Assembly (NCBI GenBank): GCA_038087015.1
Contig: JASBNA010000014.1
Span: 854,093-918,092 of the forward strand
Origin: Cerrena zonata
Lineage: Eukaryota; Basidiomycota; Agaricomycetes; Polyporales; Cerrenaceae
DNA length: 64,000 nucleotides
Direction of reading: 5' to 3'
The notes below the pieces were generated by a model, which was not told the origin of the DNA, ran no database searches, and saw only the letters and a list, made by a program, of their open reading frames with translations. The position numbers and the translations under genes are program-made. Numbering within the stretch: the stretch's first letter is position 1; each line of letters opens with the position of its first letter. Shown here piece after piece: positions 1-12,831 of the stretch.

Positions 1-446
1 AAAAGCAAATATTAGCACGGGTCTTAGAAAGGGTTTTCATTGATATTTACCTTGGTCCGCGTCCGCCTTCTTTGACTGCACCCTCAACCTGAGTAGCTGC
101 TGTAGAAACCCCGTACAGAAAGCCTTTTGGAAGCTCGATATTCTGCGTAGTAGCTTGCAAATATGCTGGTCTAAATCGAGGGGGCTCAGGTCCGACAGAG
201 AAGTTTGCAAGAGGTTCGAGGACCCGAGTGACGTTTGCCTTCACAACTGGTACGCCGCCCTGCTCAACAGATTGCCATACTGGAAGTAATTGTGAGTCGT
301 GACCTGAACGAGGACTGGGACAACTCACAGCGATCTAAGTCCGTCTGGCTATACCCTGACGTCACAGGTGCTGGAAGTGATTGGGCGTGTGTAAGTTGGG
401 TCAAACATCCCGAAAGAATAACAGCTTCCAAGAATTTGGACCACAT
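1..446 (-). CDS. GH1 beta-glucosidase, 5' part (copy A), cut by window edge
   Basis: Secreted family 1 glycoside hydrolase that would release glucose from beta-glucosides outside the cell. Only the N-terminal part is in the window. Exon 1 (329-446) starts at the ATG at 444-446 and encodes a signal peptide (MWSKFLEAVILSG... ending near THAQ) followed by the segment PVTSGYSQTDLD. Exon 2 (51-279) encodes WQSVEQGG, NFSVGPEPPRFRPAYL and the GH1 motif FLYGVSTAATQVEGA. Introns at 280-328 and from position 50 leftward have GT-AG borders. The same two-exon start is seen in the three other GH1 copies of this window. The catalytic acid and nucleophile exons lie outside the window, so whether this copy is intact is unknown. 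Confidence 0.85.
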
Positions 447-1195
447 AGCGTCCTGCTCAACCTCGACGGGTTGCCAAGTATTCGTAGAGTAAGATACGCA
501 CAATTTATACGAGACCTACTGGACAATGGCGGTCCGAAACGCATCCTGCAAAATGTGTATATCAAGCGTCAGCTGATACGCACGGCGAGCCGCGAACTAG
601 AATATGTGAAGAAACAACGAAAATATAATAGACAATGTAGGACACATGCCATTGCGTAAGAGTTCAGCAGCGTTCACTGTTGATATTCCACAATCTGATA
701 GAATAGTATTTCCTGATAAAAGGCTCACCAATACATCTTCGGGAGTCGGATGACTTTACATGAAGAAGGGGAGGGCATCGTCTTACTAAATCGGACCGGA
801 TAGTAACGTCCATTCGTATGCAACGAAGGTTCGATGACGAACGGTGTGTGACTACATCAAGGCCGACGAAGCGTGAAGGTAGGGTCGGGGCGGGCCACAT
901 AGTTCACGTGTCATGAGGGGAGATATGAGAGTACAATCTAGGGTGGGGGATGCGTTGTAAGATAGTGCTTCTAGCTTTCACCAGACGAAACCCAGAAGCT
1001 GCAGGTTGCACCTAACGTCCTCCAGTGAATGATATATGTTCACTGTCAGAGAGCAGTGTAATCCATGACGATTGCCAATAGGAGATAGCTTGACACTAGA
1101 TATGAGTACAACAGAAAAGCGAATAAATAAATCCAGATGGAAGTCCTTTGTACCGAGTAAGCGAATTGTTACTCGAACTGTATAGATGAGCATGT
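447..1195. other. intergenic, no gene seen
   Basis: Spacer between the divergent 5' end of the GH1 gene and the 3' end of the Pro-rich protein gene. Only short overlapping open frames without recognisable motifs. It should hold the GH1 promoter, but I see no clear element. Confidence 0.5.
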
Positions 1196-3090
1196 TTAAA
1201 GATATCCAGGGTTATACCCATAACCACCAGTAGGTGATTGGGTGTTGAAACCTGGGCCTGGACCGTAGAAGCTACTTGCTGCTCCACCCGAATGATAAGG
1301 ATGAGTAGGTGGTGCTGCAAATGGTCCCGGTGAAGGCGGGGGTGGAACAGGGAAGCTGGGGCCAGAACCTCCAGGAAAGGAGGGTGATGAATATGGGAAA
1401 GAGTCATCATATCGAATTGAAGGAGGGAAAGGGTCATTAGTCCCGAATGCGGATGATTGAGGACGAATATGGGACGAGCCAGGCGAAGAACCTGTAGGAC
1501 GTGTGTGCTTGTTTGGAGCCGGAGGTTTATCGGAATCTGAGGTGAATTACCAAGTTAGATGCAAACAGGCGATTTGAATCAGTAAATAAAACCTTTCTTA
1601 TGTTTCTTGTCATCTTTCTTGTCTTTCTTATCCTTCTTATCGTCCTTCTTCGGCTTTGCGTTGGCCACAGGTATGGGCGGCTTATCCCTACCGTATTTAC
1701 TAGGCTTTGACGTCAACCCAGATTCAGCCCTTGGCCGAAGCTCAGGCATATCGATCTTGCTCAAGTGAATCATAAGACTGGAAGGTGGTTTATATCCTTT
1801 TGACCCGGTAGGTGTCGGATCGTCAAGGTTAATACGTTTCGGTCCTTTCGATTTCCCACTGTGGGCATCGTATACAACGTACTGGAACAGGTCTTCGCTT
1901 TCCGCCAGGCCTAAACGTGGTCAACCAAATGTTCATTTCAACGTGCAAAAATTAACATACCAGACTTGTGGCGCAGTCGTTTCGTCTGTTCTACCACCTG
2001 CAAAACCTTTGGCACTTGCGCCGCAGACGCAGACCGTATTGTGACAAAGAGCATCGCCTCGTCCTGACATTCCATTGCTATGTCAAAATAAAGCGTCATA
2101 GCCACAGCAGCAGTCCTCACCTTCAGCAAGCCCTCCGCATACCTCGCATAGTCATCGATACCGCCTTCTACCCCGATCTCGACTTCATTCGCTTCGCCCA
2201 CACCCTGCAGTGTTCTAATCATGTGTAATTCTGCGACACGTTCCACACCAGTTTTCGGAGCAGGCTTTGGAGGTATCATAGGAGGAGGACCATGACTCTG
2301 TGGAGGCAAATTGCTTGATGTAGACGGTACATTCGCCTCTAATCCCGGCGTGGTGGGTTTAGTGGAGGCGGTAACCGTGGGAGGGGTCGGTGTAGGTGCA
2401 TGGTAGGCATCGTTAGTGTCTTGGAATGTCAGTAGAGCGGTCAGCATGACGATCTCCAGCCCTTTCCGGTCGTTGATATCGAACCTGTAAAACATTACAT
2501 TTCAGGATGTAGAGTATCATTTGGGGAAAGAACATACCGATTGAGATTGTAATCGAGTATTTGTACGGTAGATGTCCTCAGTCTGCCAGGAGGCTCCTTC
2601 GTGACCGCAACCAGCACCGCAGGATCAGGTTTACGTAGAATGTAACACTCTTCACGTTTCCATTCAAACTCGTGCCTATAAACAATGAGTACAGATACCG
2701 TTAGTAAAGATATAGGGTTGTCGAGTACTGAGGTCGTACATACTCCTCCCATTTGAATCTCCATTTGAATGAGATCGTGCCTGAATACTTTAGTTCCACG
2801 ACAGACGACGGATTGTGCAGCTCGATCGTCTTGTGCTTGCTCGTTGCATTAGGTGCTGTAGCAGTTGCTAATAGAGACTCTGACAAAGGATCTATAAGAC
2901 AGTTATATGCGATATTCTGTTAAAGGTTTCGTTAATTATGCGTACCGTAGACATTTATCTTGTACACATTTCCGGGTACCCTTGCCTTTCTGTAATGCGC
3001 ATTCCCAGATGGATCTGTCAAGTCTAGCACATTAGGATCGTCTTTGCTGGGTTCAATGTTCAGAGTAAATAGGTTCTGGTCCAGGCTCAT
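1196..3090 (-). CDS. Basic/Pro-rich protein, possible tubby C-terminal-like fold
   Basis: Multi-exon gene with start ATG at 3088-3090 (MSLDQNLFTLNIEP) and stop at 1196-1198. The N-terminal half (exons 2946-3090, 2759-2891 approximately, 2550-2680 approximately, 1960-2485) reads like a beta-rich domain with alternating hydrophobic strands. It includes YRKARVPGNVYKINVYDP, FKWRFKWEE and CYILRKPDPAVLVAVTKEP, ending in a helix ILDYNLNRFDINDRKGLEIV. This layout is reminiscent of tubby C-terminal/LURP-one-like proteins in mushrooms, but the similarity is only by eye. A Pro-rich linker, a second helical block and a lysine/aspartate tract (about 1595-1660) follow, then a Pro/Gly/Ser-rich tail rich in P-F-P motifs. 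No signal peptide or membrane segment is visible. The KKDD tract and tail suggest a disordered C-terminus. Function unknown. Confidence 0.75.
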
Positions 3091-3323
3091 CGTAGTAAAC
3101 AGGAAAGAAAGGCGCAGCGTTCCTGTGGCAATGCTAGGTTTTAACGGTCTGATTAGGGATCAAAAATTGGACTGGTTAATTGTCAGGATTCAAGAATCGT
3201 CTCTGGGTAAATCATGAGTGTCATGTGCAACAATGCATCACAGACGTATTGGTCTGAGGTTAGTGGTAGAGGGTGTCTATTTCGAAGAGTTTTCAGTTGA
3301 GACCAAGGATTATCAAAAATAAA

Positions 3324-3409
3324 CTCCGATACGGGGAATCGAACCCCGAGCTACCGCGAACGGATGTGACCTTGAAAGGCGGTAATGTTAGCCTTTACAC
3401 CATATCGGA
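3324..3409 (-). tRNA. tRNA-Glu (anticodon TTC) with 14-nt intron
   Basis: Reading the minus strand, a perfect 7-bp acceptor stem (TCCGATA / TATCGGA), a D arm, an anticodon stem ACCGC/GCGGT and a T arm CGGGG-TTCGATT-CCCCG can be folded. The anticodon loop is C-TTTC-A with anticodon TTC (Glu). About 14 extra bases sit just 3' of the anticodon, at the canonical position (37/38) of nuclear tRNA introns. Discriminator base is G. The poly-A stretch at 3314-3323 on the plus strand gives a T-rich tract right after the gene, as expected for a Pol III terminator. Confidence 0.92.
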
Positions 3410-6400
3410 TTGTACAGAAAGACCAAGTAAGGCAGTATATTCCCCCACTGTGTGGCCATTTCCAATGATCCCAGGATTCTCAGCTGCTCACCGGCAAGGT
3501 AATGGGTATCGCGACTTAAAGAAAGTGGAAGAATTGAGACATTCATTCAATGGTTCAGAAAACCGATTGACTCGCACTAGCACCTACATACATCTCTATG
3601 GTATTAGAAGCCTGTCAGATGCAATTCTGAACTTGAATCACAGCAAAAACGATTTTAACTTTCAACACATGTCCTATCAGTGTATCACACATTCAAGTTT
3701 CTGTCGTGAAGGCTCCACATTACTTGAAGTCATGCTTATTATAGCTCGGACTATGTCTTATATTGATACGACGATCTAGAATCCGAGCTAGTGCTATCGA
3801 ACCCGTACCATGACTGTAGTGACTTGGAAGACTCCCATCTTCGAAGTTCGCAACGAACAGCGCCCTGACGTTGTGCCACCGTTTGTTAATAGACCGAGGA
3901 TCCACTTGACTATTCTGGGACGATTCGGTCCAGGAGAGGTGAGAGCGTTCAACGAAAGATGGATATAGTGAAGCAACGCTCATTGCTACTACTCGGTGAG
4001 AATTTTGTAATGTCTATACCAGATACAATACTGTACTTGTTTCCCATTTGTGATGGTAGACTGTACAGACATAAAAGAGGCATCTCTACATGACTAACCT
4101 AAGAACGCGACAAGACTTAGATCCAGAGTTCGAACTTCCAAATCGGAAGAAGACGAGTAAGCTCAAGGTTCTGTCAAGTGCCACCAACCCAACCTGGGCT
4201 CTTGACAGGCTGACGATATATTCTCAGCATAGCGTCCTTGGATGACAAGGACCGAACCTTCCCGAAGATGTGGGACTGATGTACCGAGAGCAGTAAGCAT
4301 CGTCGAGACCTATTTATCACGCATCAAGCGCGACCAGTACCACCAACAGCGTGTGTGGAAGTAGAACGGAACTTGCACATGACCGCGTTACAAGCAATAT
4401 ATGTATTCTGTCAGAATATTGTTTGCGGTGTTAGAAAATGGAGATCGTAGGCATGGGCGAGGTTTCAGTGCGCGAGATATTCTATGTTTGTTTTGGTTAG
4501 CTTCGGAGTGTGAAAAACTGCAAACCAGTATGAATGCCGCTAAAATTCCGTTTCCAGACCCACACCACACCGAGAAGTAGCAAGACAAATGCTAGGGTTT
4601 TTCAGCAGAATGCCAGCCACAGGAGGTACCGGCCCCCTCTCTTAGCACGTATCCGTCAGGTCGGAGTCTTCAGTTTGCACAGCAGGATACGCCACAGTCA
4701 ACTTGAAGCAAGACATAGAACAGAATTGTGAACTCTAGACTCGTCTCGGCCTGAAAGGTGTTTTCGGACGTTCAGTTTGTGTTCAGTGGACAAAAACTGT
4801 GATTTGAGGCGAATGCAGCGGACATTCTCGGCTGCCGTACGTCGATCCGCTTGAAGGAATAGGATAAGAAAACCCAACTAATTCCTTCAAGAATTACTGT
4901 CCGGCATCGCCGAAGTCGGGATCTTATTGAGCGCGGCGTTCAGTAGATTGCCTCTAGAGGACCTGCAATTAAGTTTCAACATAGTAAGTAGTGTTGTTTA
5001 ATGCAACAATGAAATCACAGGCTGGGAAAAGAAATTACAAAACATATGCCTCCGAGTTCATTGAGCATGTGATAAGATTGGGATCGATAAGCAACTCGGA
5101 GTCGAAAACGCTCGGTGGCGTTGATACGGTGTCGATCGTAGTTCCTGCAGGGGCCAAATAATCTAAGCATAATCGGAAGATTGGTCCCGTCGATGTTCAC
5201 CTCTTCAGGTACGCTATAATCGAGACCAAGTGGAAGTGGGGAATGTGGAGTCGCTTGTGGGAGGTGTTGTTACGGGGAGATAATTACTTATGATTACTAG
5301 AAAGTCGAGAATACTATACTTAGATGATGTGCATGAGCACATAGTGGAGTGACCCTAAACACTGCTTTGTGGGTCCACCTAAATTATAAACTGCGCACCC
5401 TTCCGGGCGTTTCAAGACAAACTTGGCCGGCTGGGTCAAGCCGAGCCCACTCTTTTATCTGCGCTTTTCGGATGAACAGTGTAAAAAAGAACTAAAAAAA
5501 TGCAACCAAGTTCACCAAGCACAGGTCGAACCGAAGTGGACCCACCGGTGTGGAAATGGTGGGTTGATGACATGTTTGCTCCGATCGACCCACGGCTGTC
5601 TGCGCCCAATTAGACTGGCGAAAGACAGTTACCTAGAAACAGAGACTCGTGGATCAGATAGAGTGTGATGCTTTTTAGGCGCATCGACGCGGATATGTTG
5701 CTTTTGAATAGGAGATGATCCATGAGGCAAGAGAACCTTCATACGTCCTGTGAATGTGAGAGTCAGGAGTCATACGACCGAATTTGGGATTGTGGCGGTT
5801 GTTGTAGGCTCGCCACACGAATGTGAGAGCTGGCATTCGGATGTATCGGCACGAAGGGATGCTTACCGACAGCCATAAGGTCGGTAGCCAACACCAGCAA
5901 GTGAAAAGTCGGGACTTGATGGTTGGTTCCGAAGGTGACTACTCGCTTCGTCTCGTTAATCGGGAATATACTTTGTGATGAGGTCATGGTAACATTCCGG
6001 ATCACGATGAGAAAGACATTTGCAACGGTGCGAGTTCGCGAGTTTGAATCTGAAGGTGTCGCGTTAAATGAACGAGCTCCGGAGCCAGGTGATGATACTC
6101 ACATTGCAAAGGTACCTCCGACCGAAAGACGATTGGATCTCTCCGTAGCGTGTGCGCTCACTGTTAAAGTCTATAAAAAAGCCCGTTTATTCCGCACGCC
6201 ATGTCGTAAGCACCCGTCGGTCTCTGCTTTATCCGATGACATTAGGCGGGATGCTGTGCTTTGCCGACGTGGTTGAATTTGAACGTATTCCAAATCGGGC
6301 GATTACATGTCCCAATTAGGACACTATATGCCCAAATATGGAGTAGTGATTTTTACGGATGAAACATTCGCACTAACGCCGGATCGTTCGGATTGGCTTC

Positions 6401-7203
6401 GTGAACAATAGCGTTTCTGAAACACGGCGACCGATGGGAGGAAAGCGTGCTCCGAGCCCTGTACTGTGTTAAGCTCAAAGTCTACGGGAATGTCTATTCA
6501 AGGTGGTAAAAAATTGATAAATTTACCATGCGGATCGATGATAATTCATTGGCATTCAGCATGGCAATATGTTTCTATGACAGATAGAGCCAATGTCAAT
6601 GTTGCTTGATGCTGAGAGAGGATTGATACATAGGCCGCCCATAAAGTAACGTAGATGCCACAATAAGAATACTAAGAAAAGGTGTTGACATCGAAGGGAG
6701 GCTTTTGGCAGGAAATCTGCCGGTCCGAAGGGCAAGGATACAGGTGCAGCGGACGAAATGGGTCGAAATTTGATTGTGGCGCAAAGAGGAACGGAACCGC
6801 TCAAGAACCAGGTAACATCTCCACTGACAACATAGGAGTCGGCGTTATTCAGGTGGAGATGGTCTTGCAGAATTTCTTAGAATTGCAGGGCAGAAAGAAT
6901 ACAAAGACAACAGGATGAGGTGGCAAACGGTTGCCAGCTGTTCTCCAGCACCAAGCGCCGGAGGTTTCCAACTGTTTCCAGGGACGGGAATCCCGATGGG
7001 ATCTAGCTATTCATGCCGGCGTCCGATTCGGATCTGGCTCCCGGCAAGAGATGCGATGAAGCTGCGAATTTCACACCGTGACACAACACGTTCCCCGCCA
7101 TGTAGGACCTATATATTCAACCAGCCTCCAGAGCTTACCATCCCCACCCCCGTCGACGCCGTCTCAGACGACAACAGCTCCAGTAATAACGGCGACTACG
7201 ACA
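3410..7203. other. gene-poor region
   Basis: About 3.8 kb in which I can support no gene. Open frames of 60-168 codons on both strands (for instance around 3720-3983, 5763-6005 and 5923-6276) overlap each other, lack recognisable domains and do not join into multi-exon models. I see no long terminal repeats, no transposase motifs and no tandem repeats. A segment at about 5340-5600 is rich in the words GTGGGTCCACC and CCCACC but was not resolved into an element. Confidence 0.5.
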
Positions 7204-8525
7204 ATGTACTCTCAATACTCTCCTCTCTTCACTTCAGGCTTCCTCTCAGATTCGCCGTCCAGCTCAAGAGCACCTTCACCCCTCTACCTCTCTCACAAGG
7301 ACAACCATGACAGTCTGCCATTGACTGTCAACACGAGGATGTCTGATATCTATGCAGGTGCCGAGTCAAGTCGGACGCCTGAGGACGTTGAGGCCTTGTT
7401 CCTCACCTTCAGGCCCCATCGCAAGCAGGTTGAAGAGGGTTTATCATTCCTCTCCTTGGATCTTGCTGAATCGCAATCCATGCGTTCGATGAGCTTGAGG
7501 CGTAAAGATACTGTAACCACCAGAGCGACTACTGCTTTCGGTCGGTCAGAACCTTCTTCGCCTTCACATTTACCTATATCTCCTATTGCGTGAGTGATCA
7601 ACGTTTACTAAAAAAAGTTTTTATTAATTTTTTTCGCTGCAGAAAACGCTCTCAATTTGCTCCTGTTCTCCCTCCGATCTCTCCAGTTTCCTCTCTTCGC
7701 AGGTCGTCTCGTGAGACGTTGCTTCCATCTCCTAAGCCAGCGCCCTCCACTTCACTACCAGAACCACCTGCTTCCGTGGCACCAACTCAACATCGCAAAA
7801 AACCTTCTAATCTGACGTTGACTCTTTCGGATTGCTTCGCTGAAGCAGGTCCTTCCTCGACAACGTCTGTCACTTCTCCTTTCCATCGTCCTTCCTATTC
7901 TGCTCCATCAGTCTTCTCGCCGCTGTCGCCCCCGCTTCGATCTTCTCCCATCCTGTCACCGAACCATGAACGCTCGTACTTCACGTTCTCGCCTACTTCT
8001 CCCACTGTCACATCCTATCAGTTCCCACCGCCACCATGTGCACCGTCGACCGCAGAGCCCAAACCTACCGCTGCGTTGAAGGCTTCGCTTTCGATGCGTT
8101 CCACTGCAACTGTCAACACGCGCCAACGCAATCGGTCTGCAGCATTGGCAGCTTTGGAGGGACGTGGTCACCAAAAGCGTCGTTCTCGTCCTCGTAACTT
8201 TATGAGTATGAGCGATGACGAGGACGAGGATGTTGACGAAGAGGCTCTCGAAAAGGATGTTCAAAAGAAGTTGCTTTCTGTGCTTGATGAGGAGGAAGAT
8301 GTTGTCATCCCTAAACGAAAGACCCCATCTGCCAAGTCAACGCCGGTCCCGAACTCGAAGCGCAATAGTGTCAGCGCGTCTGCGAAGACGTCCTCTTCTG
8401 GCAGCAAGAGGAGTCGACGAAGCACCATCGAGAGTTTCTTCTCGCCTCTCAATAACTTTATCGACTTGAAGGACGATGAAGGATCTTCACTCCGTTGGAG
8501 AAGTTTTGTTGAGTTTTCTGCATGA
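7204..8525 (+). CDS. Ser/Pro-rich nuclear-type protein with conserved acidic C-terminus
   Basis: Two exons (7204-7589 and 7643-8525) joined across a 53-nt GTGAGT...CTGCAG intron give a protein of 422 residues. ATG at 7204 is the first methionine; upstream in frame there are only non-ATG codons. The sequence is strongly biased to Ser, Pro and Thr (FSPLSPPLRSSPILSP and similar). It carries basic stretches KKRRSRPR (GHQKRRSRPRNF) and SGSKRSRRSTIES that look like nuclear localisation signals, and an acidic run SDDEDEDVDEE. The last 30 residues (ESFFSPLNNFIDLKDDEG...) look like an ordered motif, which is unusual in such a disordered protein. No enzymatic domain is seen; a regulatory nuclear protein is an inference. 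A pyrimidine-rich 3' region follows (about 8530-8830). Confidence 0.8.
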
Positions 8526-11115
8526 TCTGGTTTGCTATGTATCCCTGTTACTCTACTCTCTTGCCATCCATCGTCCATGCTCTGCTGTCGCTCGCTCGCT
8601 CGTTGTCGTCTGTTGTATTTACATGTACTATTACCCTCTTCATCACTCTCTTGCCCGCTGCACGTACTTATTGTACACTCTTTAATTCCACTCGCTCTTT
8701 CTTGTCCAAAATTCTTCGTTGATCGCCGTATAAGCTTTCTCTGTCCATTGTTACTATCATACCGCTTGTTTCATAGCTCCCTTCCCATCTGCGTTATTAC
8801 CTCGCAACAGTCCCATACGCTACGCCCTAGTCAATAACATCACCTAATTGTTCTAATCATACGTTTGCAACATCATACCAGTGTCTCGAGCGGATCGAAA
8901 CCCCAGCAGTGCTCTTTTGCTTCTTTGTACAGAGCCCGGTTGACTCGGGATACCACCTACAGCTTCAAGTCCATGTAAGTAGAATCAATCCCTGACTATC
9001 ACCGTCGGACGAATTTCACTTATGAAACACGCCTCACAGGCACTTCTGTCCCCGTGTACCATCCCGCAGCTTCTAGCCTTTTCACAATTACATGTAACGA
9101 ACGGTATTCCCATCCAGGAGGCGTCAGGGAAAAAGGCAGTACACTCATCAACCACTCATCACACCCTTTCCCTTCCGAAGTTCTGATTGGCAATCGTGGA
9201 TCAAACAAAGTTCTTGTTCTCCAATGTCGTTTTTGTTCTCGCAGACGCCCCTGCTCATTTAAGCGAAACCTTAAGACAATTAAACCGGTTTCCGCCTTGG
9301 CGACTGGAGCTGGTGGAGGGAAAACACAAACAGGGCAAGTGTTGTATTTCACTATTTTTTTGCTTGCGCTTTTCACCTTCGCGTTCTTTATTGTTTCTAC
9401 TCGATTTCCAATCAGAGCTTTCAACCACACACGCGATATGTGGTTCGACTTCGAATTTCAAAAGCTGTTGACAATTAGGTTCGTCGTCGGCATGAACGAA
9501 ATGGTCATAATGACATGGCATGACATCTTGCATCAGCGGCCGTGGTCCTGCCTGGGTGCTCCGAGTTGACCTTCCCGATTTCTGTGATTCTGTGACCCGA
9601 GGCAGAGTATTCTAGGTATATTGAACCTACGGGACTCCCGAGTATTTCATCGCGACTGCTAGTCTGTGTTAGGAAATCAAACATCCGGCGGCGAGTCTCA
9701 AGTCATACTTTTTACTTCACAGACTTGGACTAGATATTCGTAAACGCTTACCTGAGAGAACAGTTAATAAAGATATAGGCGATGTGTGTGCCGATATGTA
9801 GTTGTGAAGTTATTACACCGGCGTGAATACTATTGAATGTGTTCCCACAGCGCAGACAGTATCATCTCACCCGTATTATACTCGAGTACTAACTTCTGAC
9901 TTGAATGACGTGTTGGAACTGTGCTGAGTGGGCTTCACCGTTAGCGCCTACAGAAGCAGCCTGAAGAGTGTTCGAACATCGTAAGACTCTCTATTTTTTT
10001 GTCTCTCTGGTTGCTAGGAGCTTACCTTCGGTGGAGAAGAAACACAACTAGAACTTTGTGTGTCAGCACCTCTGACTAACACACCGATGAGCTGTACAAT
10101 CAAGACCAATGCGGCACTCGTCTTCGATTCCTGATGAAAGAAGCTCAATGCAAGGACAGTCAGGGTTACATCAACAGATGCGGGGATGTCACGGTGATGA
10201 GAGGTCCAAACACTCTGTTGCCAACAGACAAAGTTAAGATCCAGATATTCGTTAATATGATCGTCGTGTGCTTGATACCAGATGAGCTATAGCTTCTCCA
10301 GGAACTGATGCATGATTGTCTGGATGCACATACGTATCCCAGGTTTCAGACCCTGACTTCGAGTAACAGGGGCATGAAGTTCCGAGTGTGATCGAGATAT
10401 TGGATGTTCGGAGATACCATCCAATCCTATCAGTGTCCATCTGCTTTTGAGTTGTATCATGCGGTATTTGAAAGAAACAGATGCTTATGTCCGGCCTTTT
10501 CGAGCTGAGACTGGTGGTCTGTGGGTGCTTGCATCAGTATCATAAGCGGGTAACCGGATTGACCTAGGCCTGTTGTTTCAAATTAGAAGCTATTTCTCCT
10601 GATCAACAGCTAGAAGTGAGGCAGTTGACGAATTAATATCAATGCACCAAATGGATTTCTTACCTTCGCCGGGGAGTCCACGGTAAAAGATATTGGACTC
10701 TACCATGTGGTACTGGGTTTTCGGTTCGATCCTTTAACTCGGTATGAATATAGCACTACTCACGGCAGCATGCGTCGTTTGGGGATGGAACCATCTAACG
10801 ATTTCCCTGCATCTATTCGAGGGCAGAAATTCAGGCTACGAAAGAGGGGAACAGCCGTGGAAAGACACGTTAGCAAGGGTCTCATTTTCCACTTACAAGC
10901 GTTCATTATCGAGGTTTCCTGTATCGGAGTAGAAAGGTAAGTTTTACACGTCGCGCTCACTTTCAGCAAATTTCATGAGTATTACCACTCATATTAACGT
11001 AAACGCATCCGTGCTAGTTACTTTCCTGTGTGATCACCGTCGCCTTAATCAAAATCCGAACCCATCCCAGCCATCATCCTCGTCTTCATCGTCCGTAACG
11101 GGTATAAAACGCTTT
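8526..11115. other. intergenic, no supported gene
   Basis: 2.6 kb between the Ser/Pro-rich gene and the 3' end of the coiled-coil gene. The first 300 bases are a C/T-rich tract, probably 3' UTR. Overlapping frames at 9020-9570 include a hydrophobic stretch (YFTIFLLALFTFAFFIV on the plus strand) but start with non-ATG codons and conflict with frames on the other strand. No RNA gene or repeat recognised. Confidence 0.45.
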
Positions 11116-12831
11116 TCACGACGCTGTACAGTCATCAGTCAGTTCAACGGACGGTATGGTAATATCAAAGGGCAATACCGTTTCGACGCTTGCTATTCCG
11201 TACGCTCGTCTTTGCTTGATGCTCATCGGTTTCATAGATGTTACTGGAGACGAGGAATATGCCACTAGAGAAGGGGTTTTAGACGGAGTGGAGCTGAGAA
11301 CTACAACATCAGGGAGAGATGCGGTTCGATTTGATTCTGCTTGACGATTATCATAGATACTATCGAGGTTTTGATGTGTGTGCGGTTTATCGGTCGGATT
11401 ACTAGTTGTGGAGACGGCAGTGACAGGAAGTGCGTTTTCAGCGAGCGTAGAAACAGATTCGGCAAGCGTAGTATGTGGTACCGGAGACACAGCCATTTGG
11501 AGGGACGTTTGGGTTTCCGTAGCATGAGGAGCAGGTATATCGTCTATGGGTCTAGAGATGCGAGCAAGCTGATTGGGCGGAGGGTATTCTAGAGGTTCAT
11601 ACTGTGAAGGTAGCGAAGGTTGCTGTGACTCAAGATCACCCGTCAGGTCAGTTATATTCGAGATTTGGGGAGCAGTTAGTAGTGGGATTTCCTGAGATCC
11701 TTCTACGGTACTGGATGCGACAGATGAAGATGAAGACGAAGGCGAGGGTGATATTGGCTTCGGGTCATCATTGTCGTCATCTCCGAAAGAGTCAAGTTTT
11801 CTTCTTTTGAGAGGCCGTTCAGAAGTAGAACCAGCAGATAGATACGTTGGAGATGAAAGCAGGGCTAGAGAAGAGGACGGAAGAGGGTCCATCGGAATAG
11901 CGGGCGAGGAATCGAGAGGGCGTAAAGAGGTGGGTGAGCGCATATACCCAGACATATGTTTCGAGGTGGTGTGACTATCAACACCACCTTCCGTTCGCAT
12001 CTTGGTAAACCTAGGTTTTACGGTCCGTAATGCCTCGTTTAAGCACTTTTGTACGAGGCGTGGCATCATGTCTCCCATAGCATCGTCGAGGTGCTCTTTG
12101 AAGTAGGTTCGTGAGGATTCGATATGTAACGGAATTGCTTGCACGAGGGGAAGGAGTGGTGTTATGGAAGAGATAAGTTGGCTTTGTTGCTCCTGGATGG
12201 AAGCTAAGGTTCGGCTTTGAGTCTGATTGACCTACACGTGTAATTCCGATCGGTCAAGCTTGTCTCTATCGATTTCGTACGCATACATACCATATGTAGG
12301 ATCTCTACTTCCTTCGAGAGTGATTCCAATCGTCGAGACATAACTGTGACATCTCTGCTTAGGTGGTCAAACTTGTCTTGTTGTGCGGGTGCGCCAAGAG
12401 ACCTTTGTAACTCGACCTGACATCGATTGACTGTGCATGACGACTGTAGGAGTAGAATCAGGTGCATATATATGGCCTAACGTACCAACAGACACCATCT
12501 CTTCGATGAGATTCTCCTGCCCGCGGCCAAAGAGCTTAGTGATAGAATCCATCTTGTTCTTCGAGTTGTCTACGTCTTTCACGAGGTTGTGTACTGAATC
12601 TGTGAACTTCTCTAGGCTTGCTTTCGTGTCGTGAAGCAATATCCTTGCAGAGGTTCCTGTTCTATCTGTGGCTACAATCGGTGCGTGTTTGTTGAGAGAA
12701 GCCGTGTTCTTTGTAGAGACAGTCCCCGTTGCAGAGGAGGATGCTTGACGGAAGTTAGATGTGGAGGGGTGGTTTTGAGTGGTTTGCAAGAGATGGCTCC
12801 AGAGCATCGTTGAGGATGTCATTGGTTTCAT
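11116..12831 (-). CDS. Coiled-coil protein with disordered Ser-rich C-terminal half
   Basis: Three exons (12486-12831, 12291-12430, 11116-12231) joined by GTACGT...CACAG and GTATGT...TGTAG introns keep one frame and give 533 residues. The N-terminal third is helical with heptad-like spacing: LHDTKASLEKFTDSVHNLV, then LSRDVTVMSRRLESLSKEV and IQEQQSQLISSI. After it comes a low-complexity segment with poly-Ser (SPSPSSSSSSVASS), the basic patch PLKRRKLDSFGDDDNDD, and a short conserved-looking C-terminal stretch (PMSIKQRRAYGIASVE). The basic patch next to an acidic run resembles a nuclear localisation signal. No catalytic domain is visible. A role in chromosome or kinetochore structure is possible from the architecture alone, but I do not recognise the family. 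Confidence 0.75.

Noticed and set aside
1595..1660. Lysine/aspartate repeat as a possible microsatellite or CRISPR-like repeat
   Set aside because: It is an in-frame low-complexity coding tract (KKDKKD type) within the Pro-rich protein gene.
5763..6276. Overlapping frames on both strands in the gene-poor region
   Set aside because: No motif, conflicting strands and no consistent splice partners.
9054..9569. 171-codon plus-strand frame with a hydrophobic segment
   Set aside because: Begins with a non-ATG codon, overlaps equal-sized frames on both strands and lacks recognisable motifs or plausible flanking exons.
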